Below are positions 14,953-23,664 of a DNA stretch of 64,000 bases, in pieces. Location of the stretch: NCBI RefSeq assembly GCF_900091575.1, contig NZ_FMCR01000001.1:806001-870000 (forward strand). Direction: 5' to 3'. The translations under genes were made by a program, and so were the position numbers. Source of the DNA: Micromonospora saelicesensis (GTDB lineage Bacteria; Actinomycetota; Actinomycetes; Mycobacteriales; Micromonosporaceae). The notes beneath the pieces were generated by a model. That model worked only from the letters and a program-made list of their open reading frames with translations. It was not told where the DNA came from and did not search any database. Position 1 is the first letter of the stretch; the number at the start of each line of letters is the position of its first letter.

Positions 14953-16203
14953 ATGGTCGAGGAGTTGGCGCAGGCAGACGACGCGATCGCTGCCTGCGCC
15001 GATGCCGCTGCCTGGGCCCTGCCGGAACATGACCTGATCGCCGCGCTCGACGCCGCGCACCGCCTTCAGCAACGCCTTGCCGCCGTCACCCTCACCTTGA
15101 TCCGTGAGGTCGACGGCCGCGGCATCGCCCGCACCCAAGGAGCCTCCTGCACCGCGGTCTGGTTACGCGAACGCCTGCGACTCACCATCCCCGCCGCCCG
15201 CCGCCTGATCGACCTTGCCACCGCTTTGAACACCGGCAACCCCGGCATCCGACAAGCGCTGGCTGACGGCGCCATAAGCCAAGACCAGGCCCGGGTCATC
15301 ACCGACACCGTCGACACCGTGAACAGGTCGGCCGACGCCGAGACCGCCGACAAAGCCGTCGGTGTGCTCGTCGGCTGGGCCAGCCAATTCGACCCCACCC
15401 ACCTGCGCAAACTCGGCACCCGCATCCTCGACCACGTCGCCCCCGACATCGCCGACGCCGCCACCCAAGCCGCCCTCGACGCCGAAGCACACCGCGCCAC
15501 CCGCGACCGCCACCTCACCCTGTCCGAACAAACCGACGGCCGACTACGACTCACCGGCACCCTCGACACCGAAACCGCCGCCCTGTTCCGCGCCGCCATC
15601 GACCCACTGACCGCACACTCCGGACCAGACGACAAACGCTCCCCCGGGCAACGCCGCCACGACGCCCTCGCCGACATCTGCCGACTCACCCTCCGAACCG
15701 GCGAACTGCCCGAAAACGGCGGCGACCCCGCCCAGATCGTCATCACCACCAACTACGACGCGCTGACCCGACAGCTGACCACCGGCACCCTCGACACCGA
15801 CCTAAACCTCACACCAGACACCGTGCGCCGACTCGCCTGCGACGCCAGCATCCTGCCCGCCGTCCTCAGCGGCACCGGCCAGGTCCTCGACGTCGGCCGA
15901 CAACGCCGCCTCATCACCGGACCGCTACGCCGCGCCCTCGTGCTCCGCGACCGCGGCTGCGCGTTCCCCGGCTGCGACCGCCCACCCCGCTGGTGCGACG
16001 CCCACCACATCCACCACTGGGCCGACGGCGGCACCACCAGCCTCACCAACGCCGTCCTCCTCTGCGGCCACCACCACCGACACCTGCACCACAACGACTG
16101 GACCGTCCAACTCGGAAGCGACGGCCACCCCGAATTCACCCCACCCGCCTGGCTCGACCCCGAACAACTCCCCCGCCGCAACCACTACCACCGCCGAACG
16201 TAA
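14953..16203 (+). CDS. DUF222 / HNH endonuclease-like protein (13E12 type)
   Basis: A 416-residue member of the actinobacterial 13E12 repeat family: an N-terminal DUF222 helical domain (about 1-310) and a C-terminal HNH nuclease motif ('GCAFPGCDRPPRWCDAHHIHHWADGG' region, then 'TNAVLLCGHHHRHLHH'), with two Cys-x4-Cys/His zinc ligands. In Mycobacterium tuberculosis several 13E12 genes belong to the LexA regulon (established); the SOS-like box here agrees. Codon use shifts to extreme C-ending codons through the second half, unlike neighbours, hinting at a mobile or fast-copied history. The ATG has no Shine-Dalgarno but a leaderless promoter. Confidence 0.92.
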   Translation: MVEELAQADDAIAACADAAAWALPEHDLIAALDAAHRLQQRLAAVTLTLIREVDGRGIARTQGASCTAVWLRERLRLTIPAARRLIDLATALNTGNPGIRQALADGAISQDQARVITDTVDTVNRSADAETADKAVGVLVGWASQFDPTHLRKLGTRILDHVAPDIADAATQAALDAEAHRATRDRHLTLSEQTDGRLRLTGTLDTETAALFRAAIDPLTAHSGPDDKRSPGQRRHDALADICRLTLRTGELPENGGDPAQIVITTNYDALTRQLTTGTLDTDLNLTPDTVRRLACDASILPAVLSGTGQVLDVGRQRRLITGPLRRALVLRDRGCAFPGCDRPPRWCDAHHIHHWADGGTTSLTNAVLLCGHHHRHLHHNDWTVQLGSDGHPEFTPPAWLDPEQLPRRNHYHRRT

Positions 16204-16541
16204 GAACAGCCAGCAGACGCCAACCAGCCCCTCAAACCGGGCGACCACAACAGCGCGTTCCCGGGCGACGGGATTTGCTCGCGGTGGCCGGGGCCGGGCT
16301 GGCGCTACGCATCGCCCGCTCGACGGGACGCAGCCGCTCCACCGCCTGCTCAACGACGCGGAGAGGCACTTCACCTGTTCAACGGAAGCGGGTTGCTCCC
16401 GGGCGCTTGACGGCGCGCCCACCTACTGCCCGCCGACATCACCGACCCGCGGCTGCGCAGATGCGTCCGTTCCTACACCGCGCCCAGCCACGCTGCGGAT
16501 CATGGATCGGTGTCACAGGTTGTCTTGGCTAGAGTCTCGCC
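16204..16541. other. Intergenic region, possible degraded coding remnant
   Basis: No intact gene. One plus-strand frame (about 16425-16530) keeps codon-like bias ('LLPADITDPRLRRCVRSY') but has no start or partner, so it may be a decayed gene end. The promoter of the next small gene lies at its right edge. Confidence 0.4.
16530..16535 (+). promoter_or_regulatory. -10 element TAGAGT for leaderless small gene
   Basis: TAGAGT ends six bases before a GTG at 16542 that lacks a ribosome-binding site. The same spacing is found for the promoters at 5932 and 14941. Confidence 0.45.
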
Positions 16542-16784
16542 GTGGTTGTGGTCAACATGGTTGAAAAGTTCGATGTGGACGATGTCCTCGAACGCTCATG
16601 GGAGCTGCCATCCGAGGTCATCGAGCCGCTGCGCGCGCATGTTGAGGTGGCACCCGGCGGGTGGGTCGTGAACGTGTGGCCCGTGACGGCGCAGCTTGCC
16701 GTCATCGTGCAGCCTTGGGTTGATGAGCCCATTGATGTCGAAGCCGATTCCTGGTTCGTCAGCTCTGCGCAAGTCACTGCTTGA
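16542..16784 (+). CDS. Small acidic hypothetical protein (80 aa)
   Basis: I do not recognise this 80-residue protein. It is acidic, Trp-rich (five Trp) and soluble: 'FDVDDVLERSWELP', 'VAPGGWVVNVWPVTAQLAVIVQPWVDEP'. Lower GC than its neighbours and lack of strong C/G third-position bias suggest it arrived with the adjoining transposase relic. The GTG at 16542 fits a leaderless transcript; an internal ATG at 16557 is the alternative. The stop lies 14 bases from the end of the relic. It could be a passenger or orphan of a mobile element. Confidence 0.5.
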   Translation: MVVVNMVEKFDVDDVLERSWELPSEVIEPLRAHVEVAPGGWVVNVWPVTAQLAVIVQPWVDEPIDVEADSWFVSSAQVTA

Positions 16785-16798
16785 CGCGAGTCATCGGG

Positions 16799-17027
16799 TC
16801 ATTCCAGCCAGATGATGGCGGCGATGAGCACGAGGCTGGCTCGGTAGAGGGATGCGCCTTTGGCGTATCGGGTGGCCAGGTCGCGCCACTGCTTGAGCCG
16901 GTTGAAGCAGCGTTCCACGACATTGCGCTTGCGGTAGACCACCTTGTCGAAGGCCGGTGGTCGCCCGCCGTTTCTGCCCTTCGCGACCGCACGCCTGGCC
17001 CACGTCCGCCGGGGCGCACCACTGCCC
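16799..17027 (-). pseudogene. IS5-type DDE transposase, 3' remnant
   Basis: The last ~75 codons of an IS5-group transposase remain: 'GGRPPAFDKVVYRKRNVVERCF' region and 'NRLKQWRDLATRYAKGASLYRAS', ending at a stop (16799-16801). This includes the conserved C-terminal Tyr, Arg and Glu ('YRKRNVVER'). Nothing upstream of about residue -75 resembles a transposase; the sequence meets the end of the protein-kinase gene near 17030. The N-terminal two thirds, with the first catalytic Asp residues, are gone, so it is inactive. The exact left break cannot be placed by eye. Confidence 0.8.
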
Positions 17028-17030
17028 GCT

Positions 17031-17828
17031 TCAGGGTGTCGCCAGCCGCCAGGCGCGGACCAGTGCTGGCACGTCGGGGTATCGGGCGGCTGGCGCCTGC
17101 CTCGTTGCTCGTTCCACGACCCGGCGCTGCTCGTTGGTGCCCCGCCAGGCCTTTGGTGAATTTGGCCGGTAATCCCGAGGATCGCGCCAGCCCTCCGGCG
17201 AATCGAGCAGGTGGTGCAGGGTGCGGCCAAGGGCGTGCACGGTGGTCCGTTCGTCGATGACCGAGCCGCGGGCGAACTCCTCCGGCGCCATGTAGCGACG
17301 TGAACCTGGCAGCCGATCCGCCGCAAGCACGAACGGGCCGGGCCGGTACTCGTCGAGGTCGATCAGGCGTATCCGACTGGCGACGAAGTCGTACAGGAAG
17401 CAGCCGTCGTAGAGGTCGACCGCGACGAGGCCGGCGGCGCTGACGGCGAGGTGGGCGTCGAGGATCGCGTCGAGCGCCACCTCGATCTGCGGGACCGGCA
17501 GGTGCTGGAATCGGGTCAGCCCGCTGCGGTCCGCACCGTGCACGGTGGCGTGGTTCAGGACGCTGCCGTCGTACCAGGGGTAGACGAGCGTCGGACCCGC
17601 CGCGCCGTGGACCGTCCGGATGGGACGGATGATGGCCGGGTGGCTGACGGCGGCGTGCACCGCGACGGCCCGGTCGAGGGATGCTCGGCCCTCGACCGTG
17701 GTGGCCGTCTTGACGAGCCAACGACGGCCCGCCTCTTCGACCCCGTAGGACAGGCATCCGGAGTCCTGGGCGTCGAAGACCACGAAGGCCGACTCGACAG
17801 ACGGCACGGGTAATCGACCAAATGGCAT
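17031..17828 (-). CDS. Divergent serine/threonine protein kinase-like protein
   Basis: A 265-residue kinase fold. Visible are the ATP-binding Lys ('RWLVKTATT', about 41), a catalytic-loop equivalent 'LVAVDLYDGCFLYDF' in place of HRDLKPxN, 'RLIDLDEYRPG' in place of DFG, and 'GSRRYMAPEEF' matching the activation segment APE. So Lys, the two catalytic Asp and Glu remain, but the loop residues differ strongly. It is soluble with no membrane helix or sensor domain. The ATG at 17828 follows GGGGG by about five bases. It is divergent from the subtilisin gene. Activity, or a pseudokinase role, cannot be decided by eye. Confidence 0.82.
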   Translation of the reverse strand: MPFGRLPVPSVESAFVVFDAQDSGCLSYGVEEAGRRWLVKTATTVEGRASLDRAVAVHAAVSHPAIIRPIRTVHGAAGPTLVYPWYDGSVLNHATVHGADRSGLTRFQHLPVPQIEVALDAILDAHLAVSAAGLVAVDLYDGCFLYDFVASRIRLIDLDEYRPGPFVLAADRLPGSRRYMAPEEFARGSVIDERTTVHALGRTLHHLLDSPEGWRDPRDYRPNSPKAWRGTNEQRRVVERATRQAPAARYPDVPALVRAWRLATP

Positions 17829-17926
17829 AGATCCCCCAGGTCGGCGCTCTCAAATGACGCGCAAAGTACCCGTTGTGTTACGAGCTTGTTTCCAAGATGA
17901 CAGCCAGGTTACGGGTGCTTCTCGAT

Positions 17927-17947
17927 GATCGGTACCGATCCTAGGTT
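17927..17947 (+). promoter_or_regulatory. Palindrome GATCGGTACCGATC and -10-like TAGGTT before the subtilisin gene
   Basis: A perfect 14-bp palindrome (17927-17940) is followed at once by TAGGTT (17942-17947), a plausible -10. A protein bound there would sit in the promoter spacer. The transcript would carry a leader of about 50 bases before the GTG at 18000. Confidence 0.4.
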
Positions 17948-17999
17948 TCGGCCACCGTCATCAGTCGTGGCGGCCGGCACCGAACGTGGAGGCAACGAC

Positions 18000-20900
18000 G
18001 TGCCACAACCGAACACACATCGGACCGGACGGGCCAGGTACGGGGTCAGCATGCTGGCCGCCGTGGCGCTGACCGCGGCCGGCCTGACCAGCCTGCCCGC
18101 CAGCGCCACCGCCGCGCCGGCCGGCAGTGGGCCAACCGCCCGCTACCTCGTCCAGCTCGCCGAGGAGCCGCTGGCCACCTACACCGGCGGCGTTCCCGGG
18201 ATCGCGGCGACCAAGCCGGCCGACGGGGCCAAGCTGAACCGCACGTCCGGGAACGCCAACGCGTACCGGGATCACCTGCGCCAGCAGCGCAAGTCGGTGC
18301 TGGACCACGTCGGTGTGCCAGCCGAGCGCACCCGCGTAACCATGGAGACCGCGTTCAACGGCTTCGCCGCCGACCTGACCGGGCCGCAGGCCGCCCGGCT
18401 GCGCGCCACCAACGGCGTCCGAGCGGTGTACGAGAGCCGGAAGGTGCACGCCGCCACCTCACACACCCCCGACTACCTGGGCCTGACCGGCAAGGGCGGG
18501 GTCTGGAACAAGGAGTTCGGTGGAGACTCCCACGCCGGCGAGGGCGTGATCATCGGGGTCATCGACAGCGGTTACTGGCCGGAGAGCGCGAGCTTCGCGC
18601 CGCTGCCCAGCCCGCGCCCCGACCAGGCCATCATCGACGCCAAGTGGAAGGGCACCTGCGATGTCGGCGTCGAAGCGCCGGTCACCTGCAACAACAAGGT
18701 GATCGGGGCGCGCTGGTACAACGACAGCGGCATCGCCGAGGCGTTCCCGGACGACTACTCCTCGCCGCGCGACCGCAACGGCCACGGCACCCACACCGCC
18801 AGCACCGCGGCCGGCATCCACGGCGTGCGGGCGACGTCGGGGACCCAGGACCTGGGCATGATCTCCGGCATGGCGCCGGCCGCGCGGTTGGCGATCTACA
18901 AGGCTATGTACGACAACGGCGCGGGCGGCGCGACCGGCACCGACATCGACATCGTGCACGCCATCGACGACGCGGTCGCGGACGGCGTCGACGTGATCAA
19001 CTACTCGATCGGCGACGACACCGAGCGGTTCGGGGCGGTCGACGCGACGTTCTTCAACGCGGCCGCCGCCGGGGTGTTCGTCGCCGCCGCCGCCGGCAAC
19101 TCCGGCCCGTTCGCCAACACCGTCGACAACTCGACGCCCTGGCTGACCACTGTGGCCGCGAGCACGACCGACCGGCAGAACACCCGGCAGCTCACCCTCG
19201 GCAACGGCACCACCATCGCCGGTGTGGGCATGGGTGAGACCGGTGTCGGGCCGGCCCGACTGGTCTTCGCGAAGGACAGCGCGATCGACCCGGACGGCGC
19301 CTACGGTGCCGGCCTCTGCGCCGACGACACGTTGGATCCGGCCAAGGTCAGGGGCGCGATCGTGCTCTGCCTGCGCGGCGAGATCCCGCGTACCGACAAG
19401 AGCATCGAGGTGGCGCGGGCCGGCGGCGTCGGCATGGTGCTGTACAACGAGGAACTGAACTCCCTGAACGCCGACGTGCAGGCCGTGCCGACCGTGCACA
19501 TCAACGAGGTCGACCTGGCCACGGTCACCGCGTACGTCGCCAAGGGCAACGCCACGGCGACCATCTCGCCGAGCAAGCTGGAGACGGTCGAGGCGCCTGC
19601 GGTCGCCGCGTTCTCCTCGGCGGGCCCGTCGAACCTGAACGCCGGTGAGCTGCTCAAGCCGGACATCAGCGCGCCCGGTCAGGACATCGTCGCCGCGTTC
19701 TCCCCGTCCATCGGCGGCAACGACTTCGCACTGGAGTCGGGCACCTCGATGGCGGCGCCGCACATCGCCGGCATCGCCGCCCTGCTGCTGGCCAAGCACC
19801 CCGGCTGGTCGCCGGCGGCGGTCCGCTCGGCGCTGATGACCAGCGCGGTGGACAAGACCGACAAGGGCAACCCGATCAAGATCGGCACGTACGACGCGAC
19901 TCCGCTGAACTACGGCGCCGGCCAGGTCGAGCCGGGCAGCGCCTTCGACCCGGGCCTGGTGTACGACTCCAACCAGCAGGACTGGATCCAGTACCTGTGC
20001 GGGGTTTCCGCCGACCGTGGCGGCGACTACGGGCTCGGCAACCTGGACGGCTGCGACACGATCGGCGCGATCGACACGGCACAGCTCAACTACCCGTCCA
20101 TCTCGCTGGGCCGGATGGTGGGCAAGCAGAGCGTGACCCGCACGGTCACCAACGTCAGCGACAAGACCAGCACCTACTCCTCGTCGGTGCAGGCCCCGCC
20201 GGGCTACCAGGTCAAGGTAACCCCGAAGAAGCTGCAGATCCGTCCGGGCAAGAGCGCCCGCTTCACAGTTGAGGTCACCAACACCGGTGGTGCGTTCGAC
20301 ACCTGGGCCGACGGCTCGCTGACCTGGCGCGACCAGTTCAAGCACGCGGTACGCAGTCCGCTGGTCGTGCGCAACTCCGGGTTGGTCGCCCCCGACGCCA
20401 TCACCGGCAAGGGCACCTTCGGCAGCGTCCGGATCGCCGCCGAGGTCGGCTACCAGGGTCAGCTGATCTCCCAGCTCTCCGGCCTCACCTCGGGCACCAG
20501 CAACGTGGTCACCCTCAAGGGCGACGGGCCGAGCTGGGACTGGAGCACGTCGAACAACCTGCCGGTGCCGCTGCCGGCGTCGATCAGCAGGACCACACTG
20601 CACGTGCCAGCCGGGACCCGCAGCCCACTCGTCCAGGTGACGTCGGAGCGACCCACCTGCTCCCACATCGACTGGGACGACGAGGAGGGGGTGATGGAGT
20701 GCACCGAGTTCAGCCTCAACGTCTATGACAAGTTCGGGAAGTTCGTCACCGCCACGGCCAGCGGCCGGGACGGCGCCAAGGTGACCCTGCCGGACGGTGC
20801 CGGGGACTACATCGTGGTCGTCGAGCAGGAGTTCACCGAGAACATCACTGACGGCGCTAACGCGTACACAGTGACCAGCTACCTGCCGGGCGCGCCGGGT

Positions 20901-21077
20901 ACGTCCACCGGCCGGTTCACCATCGACCCGAAGCAGCGCAGCGTGCGGCCGGGCACGACGGCGAACCTGACAGTGCGCTGGTTCGGTCTCGCTCCGGGTC
21001 AGCGCTACCTCGGGGTGCTGGAGTTCCGCAACGGTGACGGCTCGCTGAAGACCGTGCCGGTCACCGTCCAGTCCTGA
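18000..21077 (+). CDS. Secreted S8 family subtilisin-like protease with PA domain
   Basis: A 1025-residue secreted protease. A signal peptide (about 1-40: basic start, then 'VSMLAAVALTAAGLTSLPASATAAPA') precedes an I9 propeptide (about 45-150). The catalytic triad is D189 ('GVIDSGYW'), H262 ('NGHGTHTAST') and S583 ('SGTSMAAPHIAG'), with oxyanion N367 ('AAGNSGPF'). A protease-associated domain (about 390-530) is inserted before the Ser. A fibronectin-III-like domain (about 690-790, 'VTRTVTNVSDKTSTY') and two further beta domains follow, of the plant cucumisin type of layout. The GTG at 18000 has GGAGG seven bases upstream. A strong hairpin terminator follows. It would degrade outside proteins. 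Confidence 0.95.
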   Translation: MPQPNTHRTGRARYGVSMLAAVALTAAGLTSLPASATAAPAGSGPTARYLVQLAEEPLATYTGGVPGIAATKPADGAKLNRTSGNANAYRDHLRQQRKSVLDHVGVPAERTRVTMETAFNGFAADLTGPQAARLRATNGVRAVYESRKVHAATSHTPDYLGLTGKGGVWNKEFGGDSHAGEGVIIGVIDSGYWPESASFAPLPSPRPDQAIIDAKWKGTCDVGVEAPVTCNNKVIGARWYNDSGIAEAFPDDYSSPRDRNGHGTHTASTAAGIHGVRATSGTQDLGMISGMAPAARLAIYKAMYDNGAGGATGTDIDIVHAIDDAVADGVDVINYSIGDDTERFGAVDATFFNAAAAGVFVAAAAGNSGPFANTVDNSTPWLTTVAASTTDRQNTRQLTLGNGTTIAGVGMGETGVGPARLVFAKDSAIDPDGAYGAGLCADDTLDPAKVRGAIVLCLRGEIPRTDKSIEVARAGGVGMVLYNEELNSLNADVQAVPTVHINEVDLATVTAYVAKGNATATISPSKLETVEAPAVAAFSSAGPSNLNAGELLKPDISAPGQDIVAAFSPSIGGNDFALESGTSMAAPHIAGIAALLLAKHPGWSPAAVRSALMTSAVDKTDKGNPIKIGTYDATPLNYGAGQVEPGSAFDPGLVYDSNQQDWIQYLCGVSADRGGDYGLGNLDGCDTIGAIDTAQLNYPSISLGRMVGKQSVTRTVTNVSDKTSTYSSSVQAPPGYQVKVTPKKLQIRPGKSARFTVEVTNTGGAFDTWADGSLTWRDQFKHAVRSPLVVRNSGLVAPDAITGKGTFGSVRIAAEVGYQGQLISQLSGLTSGTSNVVTLKGDGPSWDWSTSNNLPVPLPASISRTTLHVPAGTRSPLVQVTSERPTCSHIDWDDEEGVMECTEFSLNVYDKFGKFVTATASGRDGAKVTLPDGAGDYIVVVEQEFTENITDGANAYTVTSYLPGAPGTSTGRFTIDPKQRSVRPGTTANLTVRWFGLAPGQRYLGVLEFRNGDGSLKTVPVTVQS

Positions 21078-21087
21078 CCGTGCCGAC

Positions 21088-21136
21088 GGGCCGGCGGGCC
21101 GGTATGTGACCCAGGTCACCGCCGGTCCGCCGGCCC
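21088..21136 (+). terminator. Hairpin terminator after the subtilisin gene
   Basis: Arms of 15 bp (21088-21102 and 21122-21136, one mismatch), with an inner stem GTGACC/GGTCAC at 21106-21119. There is no T-run, as is common in actinobacteria. It begins ten bases after the protease stop. Confidence 0.75.
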
Positions 21137-21174
21137 ACCGTCGCGCCGGGCAGAGGTGATCTGCTCGGCCCACG

Positions 21175-23613
21175 GTGATCGACGGCGGCGAGGACAAGAC
21201 ACGGGGCGGCGGGAGCCCAACTCCCGTCCGCCCCGAACGTCTGCGCGGGCCCGTCGAGTTCGTCGGCCGGGCGGCGGAGTTGGCCCAGTTACGCCGGCTC
21301 GTCGCAACCCCGCCCTGCCTGATCCTGCTGGAGGGTGAGCCCGGAATCGGCAAGAGCCGACTCGTCGCCGAACTGCTCGCCGAACTCCCCGGGCGGCACC
21401 TCATCGGCGAGTGCGACGACGTGCCCGAGCCCTTCCCACTCGGCGTGCTGCTGGACGCGATCCGGGGCGGCGCCGACCGACTCGGTCCGCTCAACCCGGT
21501 GGCCGGCGCCCTCGCGCCACTGCTGCCCGAACTGGCCGACGTACTCCCGGACGCGCCGCCCCCGTTGACCGACCCAGCGGCTGAGCGACATCGCCTGCTC
21601 CGCGCCGTCGCAGCGGTGCTCGCCGCGCTGAGCCCGGCCACGCTGCTGCTGGAGGATCTGCACTGGGCGGACCCGGCGACCTGCGAACTCCTCGCCTACC
21701 TGAGCACCCACCCGGTGGAAGGGCTGGCCGTGGTGCTGACTGCGCGTACCGCGACGCCGGGGAGCAGTACGCCGATCCACGACGCCCTGGCCCGGACGCC
21801 CCCGTGGAGCGTCACGCGCGTTGCGCTCAGCCCGCTGGACGCCGACGACGTACGCCGGCTGGCGGCCCGCACCCTGCGCCTCGATGATCCGCCGCAGCAG
21901 CTGACCGCCACCCTGCTCGACCGCACCGCCGGCATCCCGTTCGTGGTCGAGGAGGTGCTGCGAACGCTCGCCGAGCGGGGCGGCGACCCGTTGGCCGACG
22001 ACAGTGTCCCGTTCGTCCTGCGTGACGTGCTGCTCTGGCGGCTGCGCCCGCTCGACGAGGCCACCCGGGAGGTGCTCGGCGCGGCGGCCGTACTCGGGAT
22101 GACACCCGATCAGCGCATCCTCGCCTCGGTGCTCAGCCTGGACCGGGTGGCGATCGGCGCGGCGATGACCGCCGCGCACCGGGCGGGCCTGCTGCACGAC
22201 GCCGGGGACGGCCTGCGGTTCCGCCACGACCTGGCCCGACAGGTGGTGTACGACCTGGTGCCCCGGGAGAGCCGGGAGTGGCTGCACCTGCGGGTGGCAC
22301 GGGTGTTGGAGCAGGAGTTGCCGAGGCCGGTGGCCCAACTGGCGCACCACTACCGTCGGGCCGGCAGCGGGGCCGACTTCGTCCGCAACGCCGAGGCGGC
22401 CGCCGACCTGGCCACCGAGCGCGGCGACGACGCGACCGCCGCCAGCTTCCTGCTCCAGACGATGGACGTCGCCGAGCTGCCCCGGCCGGTACGGGTTCGG
22501 CTCGCCGCGAAGCTGGGCCGGTCGGCCATCGACGGACTCAGCCAGGCCGAGGCGATCCCGGTGCTGGAACGGCTGCTCGCCGACCGTCGGCTGCCGCCGG
22601 GCGCCCGAGGTGAGCTGGGTCTGGTGCTCGGGCGGATGCTGCGTCAGCAGGGCGAGGCGCTGCGCGGGTACACCGAGATCGAGCGTGCAGTGCCGTACCT
22701 GCGCGCGCCGCGCCGCAAGGCCCCGGCGCTCGCGGTACTGGCGGCCCCCGACACTGTCGTCGGCCGGCACGTCGACGACCACCTGGCCCGCTGCGCGGAG
22801 GCGGAGACCGCCGCCGCGGCCAGCGGGGATCCGGCGGCGCACCTCGCGGTCCGCATCGCCCGAGCCTCGCTGCTGCTGGAGCTGGGCGACCCCGCGGCCT
22901 GGGCGATCATCTCCGAGCTGCGCGCGTCCGCCGAGCTGGCCGACCGGCCCCGCGAGCACGCGCGAGCCTGCCTGAACTGGGCGCAGGGCGCGCTGCACGC
23001 CGGTCACCCGGAGCAGGCCGAAGCGTTGCTGGCGGCCGGTCGGGCGTTGGTCGACGAGACCGGGTACGAGCGGCTGACGTCCCTGGTGGATGCGACCGAA
23101 CTGTCGCTGGACCGGGCCGCCGGCCGACTGGACGGGCTCGCCGAGCGGCTCAGCCGGTTGATCGCCAGCAGCGAGCGGATGCCGGTCACCCTGCTGGACG
23201 CGCGGGTCGAACTGGCGACAGTGCTGGCCCGCACCGCCGGCACCGCGAGCGGGAGGCACGACGAGGTCGAGGTGGCCGAACGGGCGCTGCGGGAGGTGGT
23301 GGCCGACGCCCGGCGGGTCGGTGCGATCTGGCCGCTGGTGCAGGCGCTCTCGGCGCTGGCCCGGCTCACAGTGACCGGGCATCCGGACGAGGCCGTCCGG
23401 CACGCGGCGGAGGCGCTGGCGCTGGTACGCGGAAAGGGCGTCCTGGCGTGGGCCGCCGAGGCCGTGTCGGTGCTGGCCGAGGCGGCAGCCGCAGCCGGTG
23501 ATCCGGGTCGGGCCGCGGGAGCGGTGGCCGAGTTGGAGGCCGGGATCGCGGGCCGGGACGCGCCGCTGGCCCAGGCCGCCCTACGCCGATGCCGGGAACT
23601 CGTCCCGGCCTGA
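21175..23613 (+). CDS. LuxR-type (LAL/MalT-like) AAA ATPase without the HTH domain
   Basis: An 812-residue cytoplasmic signal-transduction ATPase. The AAA_16 domain has Walker A 'LEGEPGIGKSRLV' (K60) and Walker B 'LLLEDLHWADPAT' (about 158-168), followed by winged-helix-like 'LRDVLLWRLRPLDEATREVLGAAAVLG' material and long TPR-like helices rich in Ala, Leu and Arg (about 400-810). LAL regulators end in a LuxR helix-turn-helix, but this one stops at 'AALRRCRELVPA' without it. The end is followed immediately by a clean terminator, so it does not look like a frameshift. The GTG at 21175 has a weak ribosome-binding site; the exact start is uncertain. Partner unknown. Confidence 0.85.
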   Translation: MIDGGEDKTRGGGSPTPVRPERLRGPVEFVGRAAELAQLRRLVATPPCLILLEGEPGIGKSRLVAELLAELPGRHLIGECDDVPEPFPLGVLLDAIRGGADRLGPLNPVAGALAPLLPELADVLPDAPPPLTDPAAERHRLLRAVAAVLAALSPATLLLEDLHWADPATCELLAYLSTHPVEGLAVVLTARTATPGSSTPIHDALARTPPWSVTRVALSPLDADDVRRLAARTLRLDDPPQQLTATLLDRTAGIPFVVEEVLRTLAERGGDPLADDSVPFVLRDVLLWRLRPLDEATREVLGAAAVLGMTPDQRILASVLSLDRVAIGAAMTAAHRAGLLHDAGDGLRFRHDLARQVVYDLVPRESREWLHLRVARVLEQELPRPVAQLAHHYRRAGSGADFVRNAEAAADLATERGDDATAASFLLQTMDVAELPRPVRVRLAAKLGRSAIDGLSQAEAIPVLERLLADRRLPPGARGELGLVLGRMLRQQGEALRGYTEIERAVPYLRAPRRKAPALAVLAAPDTVVGRHVDDHLARCAEAETAAAASGDPAAHLAVRIARASLLLELGDPAAWAIISELRASAELADRPREHARACLNWAQGALHAGHPEQAEALLAAGRALVDETGYERLTSLVDATELSLDRAAGRLDGLAERLSRLIASSERMPVTLLDARVELATVLARTAGTASGRHDEVEVAERALREVVADARRVGAIWPLVQALSALARLTVTGHPDEAVRHAAEALALVRGKGVLAWAAEAVSVLAEAAAAAGDPGRAAGAVAELEAGIAGRDAPLAQAALRRCRELVPA

Positions 23614-23627
23614 ACGACGCTGGCGGG

Positions 23628-23658
23628 GTGGCGGGCCGTCAGGTCGACGGCCCGCCAC
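23628..23658. terminator. Bidirectional hairpin terminator
   Basis: A perfect 13-bp stem (GTGGCGGGCCGTC and its complement) with a 5-base loop, in the 51 bases between two convergent stops. Confidence 0.85.
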
Positions 23659-23664
23659 AGTGGA

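Noticed and set aside
18459-21641. 1060-codon open frame antisense to the subtilisin gene
   Set aside because: It mirrors the S8 protease frame, has no recognisable domain and no ribosome-binding site; it is a GC-driven shadow.
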